DNA of 22,861 nucleotides from an uncultured Acidobacteriota bacterium (lineage in GTDB: Bacteria; Acidobacteriota; Terriglobia; Bryobacterales; Bryobacteraceae), in NCBI GenBank assembly GCA_937952345.1, contig CALFYN010000637.1:1-22861 (forward strand), written 5' to 3'. Positions 6,947 through 13,780 of the stretch are shown piece by piece (positions within the stretch are counted from its first letter, which is position 1; the number at the start of each line of letters is the position of its first letter). The position numbers and the translations under genes are program-made. Under the pieces are notes generated by a model. It was given only the letters and a program-made list of their open reading frames with translations. It searched no databases and had not been told where the DNA came from.

Positions 6947-8377
6947 ATGATGAAAACGCCACTTCTCAGCCGACGTGAATTCGGATTCCTAGCTCTTGCT
7001 CAGGCCGTTCGGAGGAGACCGAATATTCTCTTCATCCTCATCGATGACTTCGGATGGAACGGTCTGAGTTGTTACGGCAACAAGGATGTCACGACGCCGA
7101 ACATCGACAAGTTAGCGGCGCAGGGGATGCGATTCACCGCCGCCTACGCCGAGCCGCAGTGTTCGCCGACACGGGCAGCGCTTTTGAGCGGGCAGTGTGG
7201 GGCTCGGACAGGTGTGTTCAAGGTGATTCATGAAAAGGAACCGCCGAACACTTTCCTCAATATCCCTGAAGCGAACCTCGCCATGCAGCCTTCCATGGCA
7301 ACGCTCGCCACGGAATTGCGCGCGGCCGGGTACACGACGGGAATCGTTGGAAAATGGCACATTGCCGATGAATACACCGTTGCGGATGTGCGAGAGCGCG
7401 ATGGCGGGCGATACTTCGACAGATACGGGTTCGATTTCGCGAGTCCGGCCTCGGAAAAAGCATACGCCGCGGACAAGGCCGTCACGGCGCTGACCGATGA
7501 AACGATCGGGTTCATCGAGCGCGCCGGAAACAAGCCCTGGTTCGCCTATCTGGCACACTTCACGACACACACAAGACTGGCGGCGCCAAGACCGCTGGTG
7601 GACAAATACGCCGCAAGGGGCTTCAAGCGAACCTCGACGCCAACCGCGAGGTACGCGGAGCGGCCCACTGCGGAGTACCTGGCAATGGTGGAGCACCTGG
7701 ACAACGAGACTGGCAGGCTGCTGGCGAAGGTGGATCCTGACACTGTAGTCATCTTCACCGCCGACAACGGCGGACTCTCCCGGATGGCGAGCATGGCGCC
7801 GCTGCGGGAGGGAAAAGGCGCTCCCTACGAAGGAGGCACGCGCGTTCCGCTGATCGTGCGGTGGGCAGGCAAGGTGAGACCGGGTTCGATCTGCGACACA
7901 CCCGTGCATACGATTGACCACTACCCAACGCTAATGGAGGTTGCCGGGACGAGGGCGAAGAAGAAGTTGGATGGCCTGAGCATGACACCGCTACTGGAGG
8001 GAAAATCTGTGCAGAGGGAGGCGTTGTACTGGTACACACCCACATACACGCTGATGTACGGGCGCACGCCCTGCTCCTGGATGCGTGCCGGGGATTGGAA
8101 GTTGATCCACTGGTACGGTGACTATTTGGCTTCCGAAGGATACACGCCCGACTTTCTCCCTTACGGCAAGCTGGAGATCGGGCCCCGGTGGGAGTTGTAC
8201 AACCTCAAGGAAGACCCCAGTGAGTTGCAGGATCTGTCTCGAAAGCGGCCAGAGAAGCTGGCAGAATTGCGTAAACGTCTTGAGGCATGGTGGAAGGAGA
8301 CAGGGGCAAAGCCGCCTACGAAGAATCCGGGTTTCGATCGCGACAAGTGGCCGGAGCCGAAGGATCGGCGTGGTTAG
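6947..8377 (+). CDS. Tat-exported sulfatase (sulfatase 2)
   Basis: This 476-residue type I sulfatase carries CSPTR (72-76) with formylglycine-precursor Cys72, metal ligands in IDD (32-34), ADNG (272-275, Asp273/Asn274) and catalytic GKWH (135-138). The N-terminus has SRREFGFLALAQA (8-20), a twin-arginine motif with a very short hydrophobic core, so Tat export is probable. An alternative ATG three bases downstream would remove one Met. It is about as similar to sulfatase 1 as two family members generally are, and it has a different active-site context, so it is probably not a recent duplicate. The substrate is unknown. Its TAG stop overlaps by 4 bases (TTAG) with the convergent IstA remnant. 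Confidence 0.95.
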   Translation: MMKTPLLSRREFGFLALAQAVRRRPNILFILIDDFGWNGLSCYGNKDVTTPNIDKLAAQGMRFTAAYAEPQCSPTRAALLSGQCGARTGVFKVIHEKEPPNTFLNIPEANLAMQPSMATLATELRAAGYTTGIVGKWHIADEYTVADVRERDGGRYFDRYGFDFASPASEKAYAADKAVTALTDETIGFIERAGNKPWFAYLAHFTTHTRLAAPRPLVDKYAARGFKRTSTPTARYAERPTAEYLAMVEHLDNETGRLLAKVDPDTVVIFTADNGGLSRMASMAPLREGKGAPYEGGTRVPLIVRWAGKVRPGSICDTPVHTIDHYPTLMEVAGTRAKKKLDGLSMTPLLEGKSVQREALYWYTPTYTLMYGRTPCSWMRAGDWKLIHWYGDYLASEGYTPDFLPYGKLEIGPRWELYNLKEDPSELQDLSRKRPEKLAELRKRLEAWWKETGAKPPTKNPGFDRDKWPEPKDRRG

Positions 8378-8829
8378 GCCGCGCTGCGTTCGTGTTTCCA
8401 TGCCCTGTAGGCGTTGCAGAAGCGGCTGTAGCAGTAACCATGTGGATTCTCAAGGCGGTAGATGGCGTAGAGATCCTGGAGGGTGACGGAGCGGTCTAAT
8501 TGAAGACAGGAGTGCATGGCTTCGAAGTCCGGCAAGGGCCGTTCCGGAGGTACTGCTTTCTTTGGGATGGATAGCGCCTTGCGTAGATCCTCTTCGGTCC
8601 AATGCGATGGGACAGGCCAGGCTACGCCGGCGGCATGGGCACGGGCGATGCATTCGTGAACGCGGCGCGAAGATACATTCAGCTTCTCTCCGATCTGCCG
8701 GGACCCCAATCTCTCCTCGTGGTGCATACGCAGGACGTCTTTGATACCCCAGGTGGCTTGTGGCATACGTCTGATAGGTGCACGCCGACCGCCCAAATGT
8801 ATCAGTTTTTCTTCAGACGGTTGCCGCAT
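8374..8829 (-). pseudogene. IS21-family IstA transposase remnant: N-terminal DNA-binding part only
   Basis: The 151-residue product matches only the front of IstA transposases. IKDVLRMHHEERLGSRQIGE (29-48) begins a helix-turn-helix reaching about residue 64. The linker GVAWPVPSHWTEEDL follows, and then NPHGYCYSRFCNAYRAW (128-144), which in full IstA comes just before the catalytic DDE domain. Full IstA is about 400-500 residues, so the catalytic domain is absent and no istB follows. The annotated ATG is at 8829. Met22 (codon 8764-8766) fits the usual IstA start better. The stop lies inside the 4-base overlap with sulfatase 2. Either this is decay debris, or the DNA-binding module has been kept as a small regulator. 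The frame is intact, which leaves the second reading open. Confidence 0.75.
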
Positions 8830-8880
8830 GCGACCTATTTCGCTCGTGATATAGGATCATCGGCGGTGATAGTATCAGGC

Positions 8881-9321
8881 ATGCTGCGTTTTCTTCTGAT
8901 GGTGGCCGCCGCGGCGCTGGTGTCCTGCGGCGGAAAGGCAGACAACGAACAAACACGGCTGGAAGCTGATCTCGAGAAGACGCTGACGGGGGCAGTGCTT
9001 TCCGGTAAGTTTCAGGCAGGCGAGAAGGTGCATGAGGACAAGTACACGATCTCGAAAGCATCGAAGCTGACCGGAGAGACTTGGCTGATTCAATCGCGCA
9101 TCCAATATGGAACGCATGACGTCACGGTGCCGATTCCGATCACGGTGAAGTGGGCTGGGGACACTCCGGTGCTGACGCTGACGGACGCAGGGATTCCGGG
9201 GATGGGGAAATTCACAGCCCGTGTGCTGATCTATCGGGGCAATTACGCCGGCTACTGGGCGAATGACAAAGGACACGGCGGGCAGATGTGGGGCAAGGTG
9301 GAGCGCGCGGCAGGGAACTGA
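8881..9321 (+). CDS. Small predicted lipoprotein of unknown function
   Basis: The 146-residue product begins with a signal peptide, MLRFLLMVAAAALVSC, whose LVSC is a lipobox with Cys16 as the lipidated residue, so it should be anchored on the outer face of the inner membrane or in the outer membrane. The mature part has no recognised domain. It contains charged residues and beta-like stretches such as TWLIQSRIQYGTHDV and VPIPITVKWAGDTP. The frame is open much further upstream, but the ATG at 8881 is chosen because only it yields a coherent lipoprotein signal. A weak AGG sits just before it. The stop TGA is followed directly by the TTG start of the membrane protein gene in the same frame, so the two are almost certainly co-transcribed. 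Confidence 0.85.
   Translation: MLRFLLMVAAAALVSCGGKADNEQTRLEADLEKTLTGAVLSGKFQAGEKVHEDKYTISKASKLTGETWLIQSRIQYGTHDVTVPIPITVKWAGDTPVLTLTDAGIPGMGKFTARVLIYRGNYAGYWANDKGHGGQMWGKVERAAGN
9312..9316 (+). promoter_or_regulatory. Ribosome binding site fixing the TTG start of the DUF2298 gene
   Basis: AGGGA ends five bases before the TTG at 9322. An in-frame stop codon lies directly upstream of that TTG, so no earlier start is possible. The well-placed Shine-Dalgarno supports TTG 9322 over the later in-frame GTG at 9352. Confidence 0.55.
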
Positions 9322-11253
9322 TTGCCTCTCATTCTGCTTCATCTGAATCTGGTGGGAGTGGCGCTGCTGGCGGCACGCTGGACGGGATCGTATCCCCTGG
9401 CGCGGGTTTGGTCGCCAGTGGCGCTGGCGACCGCATTGTTTTTCGTGGAGCACGGCGCTGGGCTCGGCAGGCTTCGATGGTTGGGCTTTGCCTTCGCGGC
9501 GGTCGCGGCGTATGTCTGCTATCGGGAATGGCATGTGTGGCGCAGGCACTGGCGATTGGAAACCGCCTTCGCTGTTGGGTTCATCTATGCGTTTCTCTGG
9601 CGTTACTATTTTCCTGACCTGGACGGGACACACTCGGAGAAGCTGACAGACTTCACGTTCATCCTGAACTACGCGCAAGGGGTTCGGCTGCCTCCGGTGG
9701 ATTCCTGGCTGCCTCCGCTGTCGTTCACCATGTACTACGCGCTGCAACACTACGCGGCGGCGCTGCTGGGGCGATTGCTGGGCCTGCTGCCGGGAGAGGC
9801 CTATCACCTGGCCTTCTGCACGATGGTTGCCCTCACGAGCGCGGCGGCGTGGGCCGCGATTGAACCCGTGACGCGCAGAACGGCACGACGATGGTTCCTG
9901 ATGGCCGCGCTGTTGGCCGGTGGCACGGGAGCGACGCTAGCGATCCATGCGATGAAGAGCGAAGTCTATCCCTATGACACGATGCGTTTCATCGGCGGCA
10001 CGGCGACTCCCGCGCAGGCGGTAAAGCCATTCGGGAAGTGGCTAGTGAAGGGCGTTCCAGCGCAGGATGCGCTGGAGTTGCCGATTGAGACGTTTGGATA
10101 CCTGATTCAGTTAGGAGATTACCATCCGCCACTGAGCGGGTTCCTGCTGTTGATGGGCGCGTTGGCCGCGATTGCGGTGATCGAGGCAAACAGCTGTCGC
10201 GTGGCATGGGCATTGCTTGCGGCGAGCGTTCCTTTGGCAGCAGCGGCGAATGCGTGGTCCATGCCATTGCAGGGGATGTTGGTGGGCGGGTACGTGTGCT
10301 TTCGATGGTGGCGAAGGCAGCGGGTGGATTGGCTCGGCCTGATGATGGGTGGAGGCGCGGCGACGCTGCTGCTAGCGCCCTTCCTCTACCAGTTCGCGCG
10401 ATCTTCGAGCGGGGGAAAGATGACGCTTCGGCTGGTTCCCTTTGATGCGCATACACCCGTGATGCTAGGTGTGATTCTGTTGTTGCCACCCCTGCTGGTG
10501 CTGGGGGCGAGTGCCTTTGATCGCACGCTGCCACGGTTATCGCAGTTTCTGGCGGTGTTCTGGGCTGTGTGCTTCGTGCTGTCAGAGGTGGTTTACGTGG
10601 ACGATCTCTACTCCGGCCGCTACATCCGTTTCAATACGACGTTGAAGTGGTGGGGTTGGACCACAGCCGGAGCGATGACCATATCAGCAGCTTACCTGTT
10701 GGAATCGAAGCGGCGGGTGGTGCGATGGGTGTGCACGGCGGCGCTGCTAGTCTCCTGCACGTACTACTACGATCTGGCGAGTTTTTTCTTCCGCACTCCG
10801 TCACCGCACGCGGGGCGCTTGGAAGGTTGGTCGACTCTGACCGACGATCCGCCGCATCAGGCTGTGTTCGAATACCTGCGCACGCTGCCGAAGACCACGA
10901 TGCTGCAACGGCTGGACAAGGGGTCGTACACGCTGTCACCGGGTCTGGTGCTGTTTGCAGGACACACGCCCTGGTTGGGGTGGCCGGATCACGAAAAGGT
11001 GTGGCGTGGAGATCTGCCCGTAATTCTCGAACGTGATGCCGAGGTACGCTTCTTCTACTTTGCGCAGCTCAATGATCAGCTCGGCTGGTTGCGCAAGAAC
11101 GGAATTTCGCACGTGTTGTGGCTGCGCACGGAACATTCCCTGCCGCCGGGTTCGTGGGACCGGCTGAACGCGTCGATTGCGGACGGCTACCGGTGGCGCG
11201 AGTTTCATCGCATGGACGATTGGCGCATCGGGGTCTGGGAGCGAGTAAAATAG
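9322..11253 (+). CDS. Multi-pass membrane protein of the DUF2298 (YYY-domain) family
   Basis: This 643-residue protein has roughly a dozen hydrophobic helices between residues 1 and 490 and a soluble C-terminal part (about 500-643). The phrase PDLDGTHSEKLTDFTFI (98-114), the following PPVDSWLPPLSFTMYYA (124-140) and the late YIRFNTTLKWW (434-444) match the conserved blocks of DUF2298 proteins known from archaea, Chloroflexota and others. The family has no firmly established function. An acidic pair in the first large loop after the initial helices, together with the overall topology, resembles GT-C membrane glycosyltransferases, but that is inference. The protein is shorter than many family members. 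The TTG start directly abuts the lipoprotein stop, and the Gfo/Idh gene begins 23 bases after its own stop. Confidence 0.88.
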   Translation: MPLILLHLNLVGVALLAARWTGSYPLARVWSPVALATALFFVEHGAGLGRLRWLGFAFAAVAAYVCYREWHVWRRHWRLETAFAVGFIYAFLWRYYFPDLDGTHSEKLTDFTFILNYAQGVRLPPVDSWLPPLSFTMYYALQHYAAALLGRLLGLLPGEAYHLAFCTMVALTSAAAWAAIEPVTRRTARRWFLMAALLAGGTGATLAIHAMKSEVYPYDTMRFIGGTATPAQAVKPFGKWLVKGVPAQDALELPIETFGYLIQLGDYHPPLSGFLLLMGALAAIAVIEANSCRVAWALLAASVPLAAAANAWSMPLQGMLVGGYVCFRWWRRQRVDWLGLMMGGGAATLLLAPFLYQFARSSSGGKMTLRLVPFDAHTPVMLGVILLLPPLLVLGASAFDRTLPRLSQFLAVFWAVCFVLSEVVYVDDLYSGRYIRFNTTLKWWGWTTAGAMTISAAYLLESKRRVVRWVCTAALLVSCTYYYDLASFFFRTPSPHAGRLEGWSTLTDDPPHQAVFEYLRTLPKTTMLQRLDKGSYTLSPGLVLFAGHTPWLGWPDHEKVWRGDLPVILERDAEVRFFYFAQLNDQLGWLRKNGISHVLWLRTEHSLPPGSWDRLNASIADGYRWREFHRMDDWRIGVWERVK

Positions 11254-11276
11254 GGTCGGAAACGAGGCTAGACGCA

Positions 11277-12812
11277 ATGCCAGGTGGACGCATTTCGCGG
11301 AGACATTTTTTCTATGGCCCATTATTGGCCGGCGCTGTTCCTGTGGGTGGATTCGGAAGTAGCGCATCGTTGAAGACGCTGGGGTACAAATCGCCGAACG
11401 AGAAGTTGAATCTGGCGGCGATTGGAGCGGGTGGGCAGCCCGCGTCCGACCTGCGGGCGGCGCATGCCGGCGTTGAGAACGTGGTGGCGCTGGCGGATGT
11501 AGACTGGGCGCGCGGTAAACCGTCGTTCGAGCGGTTCCCCCAGGCGGCGAAATTCAAGGACTTTCGCCAGATGTTGGATAAGGCGGGTCGCGATATCGAC
11601 GCAGTGGTCATCGGCACACCCGATCACATGCACGCCTACTGCGCGGTGGCCTGCATGCAGGCGGGCAAACACGTCTACGTGGAGAAGCCTCTGACGCGCA
11701 CGGCGTGGGAAGCACGTCTGCTGACGCAGGCGGCAGAGAAGTACAAAGTCGCCACGCAGATGGGCAATCAGGGCTATTCGCACGATGCGACGCGCGTGGC
11801 GTGCGAGATCTTCTGGTCGGGGGAAATTGGCGAAGTAAAGGAAGTGCACGCCTGGACGGGGCGGCCCAGCTGGCCGCAAGAGATGCCGAAACTACCCGCG
11901 CCGACGCCCGTGCCGGATACGCTCGATTGGGATTTGTGGCTGGGTGGAGCGGCGGCACGACCGTTCAGCGCGGGCGATGCGGAATACGATGCGTTCGTAA
12001 AAGCGCGATCGGAGCGCTATGGACGTGGCGGCGGCCGGCAGGAATTCGGCTTCTACCTGCCATTCAACTGGCGCGGCTTCTACGATTTCGGCAGCAGCCT
12101 CATCGGCGATTGGGGCATCCACATTCTTGGCCCAGCGAATTGGGGGTTGCAACTCGATCCGCAGTACCTGTTGAGCGTGGAATGCATCAAGATAAACTCG
12201 CTGCCGCCCTTCACCTTCCCGGATGAATTGACGCTCCGGTATGACTTCGGGCCACGGCCGGGAATGCCGCCGGTGAGCGTCTATTGGTATCACCATGCAG
12301 GCGGCGATGCGTATCGGCCAGAGGGCATGACCGCGGAGCAGGCTCGCAAGATTCCGGGGCAGGGTCCGCAGGTAGGCCCGCCGAGTCCCAATCGCGGCGG
12401 CGGCAGCGGAAGGCCGCCAAGCGGCAGTGGTTACAACAGCATCTTCGTGGGTTCGAAGGGATACATGGGCACGAGTGGAAGAGGTGAAGGCGTGGGGCTG
12501 TTGCCGGGTTCGCGCTGGGCGGAATACAAGCTGCCGGATCCATATCTCCAGCGCTCGCCAGGGGCGAGCACGGGATCGAATCATGCCGCGCACGCCAGAG
12601 ATTGGGTGCGGGCATGCAAGGGCGGAGCGCCGGCGTGCTCGCATTTCGGCATCGCAGGGCGGTTCACGGAGTGGCTGGTGCTGGGCGCGGCGGCTGTGCA
12701 TCACGATGGCAAGCTGCTTTGGGATAACGCGAAGGGCGAGTTCAGCAATAACAAAGAAGTGAACAAGTGGGTGAAGCCCACGTTCCGCAAGGGCTGGGAG
12801 ATCAAGCTGTAG
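11277..12812 (+). CDS. Tat-exported Gfo/Idh/MocA-family NAD(P)-dependent oxidoreductase
   Basis: The start at 11277 is preferred because it gives a 511-residue protein with a Tat signal (ISRRHFFYGPLLAGAVPVGG, 6-25) and a GAGG Shine-Dalgarno nine bases upstream; the open frame extends earlier into the preceding gene. The Rossmann domain shows AIGAGGQ (48-54), IGTPDHMHA (112-120) and the family signature VEKPLT (135-140), whose Lys137 is the usual active-site lysine. A second catalytic block, GDWGIHILGP (278-287), carries the expected Asp/His. A Gly/Pro/Ser-rich insertion covers 361-386. Family members oxidise or epimerise sugars and inositols with tightly held NAD(P). Tat export fits a protein secreted with its cofactor already bound. 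It is paired with the downstream TIM-barrel gene 11 bases away; the substrate is unknown. Confidence 0.93.
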   Translation: MPGGRISRRHFFYGPLLAGAVPVGGFGSSASLKTLGYKSPNEKLNLAAIGAGGQPASDLRAAHAGVENVVALADVDWARGKPSFERFPQAAKFKDFRQMLDKAGRDIDAVVIGTPDHMHAYCAVACMQAGKHVYVEKPLTRTAWEARLLTQAAEKYKVATQMGNQGYSHDATRVACEIFWSGEIGEVKEVHAWTGRPSWPQEMPKLPAPTPVPDTLDWDLWLGGAAARPFSAGDAEYDAFVKARSERYGRGGGRQEFGFYLPFNWRGFYDFGSSLIGDWGIHILGPANWGLQLDPQYLLSVECIKINSLPPFTFPDELTLRYDFGPRPGMPPVSVYWYHHAGGDAYRPEGMTAEQARKIPGQGPQVGPPSPNRGGGSGRPPSGSGYNSIFVGSKGYMGTSGRGEGVGLLPGSRWAEYKLPDPYLQRSPGASTGSNHAAHARDWVRACKGGAPACSHFGIAGRFTEWLVLGAAAVHHDGKLLWDNAKGEFSNNKEVNKWVKPTFRKGWEIKL

Positions 12813-12818
12813 AAGGAG
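12813..12818 (+). promoter_or_regulatory. Strong ribosome binding site fixing the start of the TIM-barrel gene
   Basis: AAGGAG lies five bases before the ATG at 12824. The frame is open upstream into the preceding gene, so this site decides the start. It overlaps the stop region of the oxidoreductase gene, supporting a single transcript. Confidence 0.75.
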
Positions 12819-12823
12819 ACCGC

Positions 12824-13780
12824 ATGCTCTACACGAGAAGAGATATTGGAAAGATGGCGCTGGCCGCCGGATCGGCCGGGTTGTTGGCGGCAAAGCCGAA
12901 TTCGAACTTCGGCGGAGTGCAGATTGGCGTGATCACGTACAGTTTCCGGACGTTGCCGGGAAGCGCGGAGCAGGTCTTGCAGTATTGCCTGGACTGCGGT
13001 ATCAGCGCCATCGAGATGATGAGCAACGTGGCGGAAGGCTTCGCGGGAGCGCCGGCAATGCCGGGTCGTCCGGGACGCGGGCAGATGACTGCTGAGCAGC
13101 GCGCGGCGATGCAGAAGGCCGCGGAAGAAACAAAGAAGTGGCGCCTGTCGGTCTCGATGGACAAATACAAAGCCCTGCGCCGCATGTACGAAGACGCGGG
13201 AGTGAAGACCTACGCTTTCAAACTGCCCCCGACTATGGCGATGTCGGATCAGGAATACGAATACATCTGGAACGTGGCGGAGACTGTGGGAGCGAATCAC
13301 ATCACGATGGAATTGCCCACCGACGATGCGTTGTTGCAGCGGGTGGCGGAATACGCGGCCAAGCGCAAGCTGCGCATTGCGTTCCATACGCATGGACAGG
13401 GTGGATCGTCGGGATTCGAAAAGGCGTTGGGGGCCTCGAAGTACACAGCGTTGAATCTGGACGTGGGGCATTACTTCGGAGTGACGGGGGAGTCGCCGGT
13501 GCCGATCATCGAGAAGTACCATGATCGGATTTCGAGCCTCCACCTGAAGGATCGGAAAGCCCCCGGCACAGCAGGTGGCAAGAAGGGTCCGGGCGGCGGC
13601 GGCGCAAATGTTCCCTGGGGTCAGGGTGGCACCCCGCTCAAAGAGATTCTCCAGACAATGAAGAGGCGCAAGTTTAAGTTCCCAGGCAGTATCGAGTACG
13701 AATACAACACGCCCGAGGGCAGCGATGTCGTGACCGAAGTCAAGAAGTGCGTGCAGTACTGCAAGGAGGCCCTGGCCTAA
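12824..13780 (+). CDS. Tat-exported sugar isomerase/epimerase-like TIM-barrel protein (AP-endonuclease 2 family)
   Basis: This 318-residue protein starts with TRRDIGKMALAAGSAGLLAA (4-23), a twin-arginine signal, and continues as a xylose-isomerase-like barrel. Probable metal ligands are Glu163 (MELP), Asp213 (NLDVGH), His240 (LHLKD) and Glu291 (SIEYEY), the usual Glu-Asp-His-Glu set. Two low-complexity insertions stand out: Ala/Pro/Gly-rich 75-90 and Gly/Lys-rich 247-269. Relatives act as sugar isomerases, epimerases, inosose dehydratases or 3-keto-glycoside lyases. Beside an exported Gfo/Idh enzyme, a role on an oxidised sugar or glycoside in the periplasm is plausible but inferred. Its TAA stop overlaps the convergent hybrid kinase stop by 4 bases (CTAA). 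Confidence 0.92.
   Translation: MLYTRRDIGKMALAAGSAGLLAAKPNSNFGGVQIGVITYSFRTLPGSAEQVLQYCLDCGISAIEMMSNVAEGFAGAPAMPGRPGRGQMTAEQRAAMQKAAEETKKWRLSVSMDKYKALRRMYEDAGVKTYAFKLPPTMAMSDQEYEYIWNVAETVGANHITMELPTDDALLQRVAEYAAKRKLRIAFHTHGQGGSSGFEKALGASKYTALNLDVGHYFGVTGESPVPIIEKYHDRISSLHLKDRKAPGTAGGKKGPGGGGANVPWGQGGTPLKEILQTMKRRKFKFPGSIEYEYNTPEGSDVVTEVKKCVQYCKEALA

Noticed and set aside
8602..8880. Upstream extension of the lipoprotein frame
   Set aside because: It runs antisense through the IstA remnant and would bury the clear lipoprotein signal that begins at 8881.
9319..9324. Lipoprotein and DUF2298 protein as one gene broken by a nonsense mutation
   Set aside because: Each has a coherent start (lipobox signal; membrane helix after a well-spaced RBS) and full-family content, so two adjacent genes is the simpler reading.
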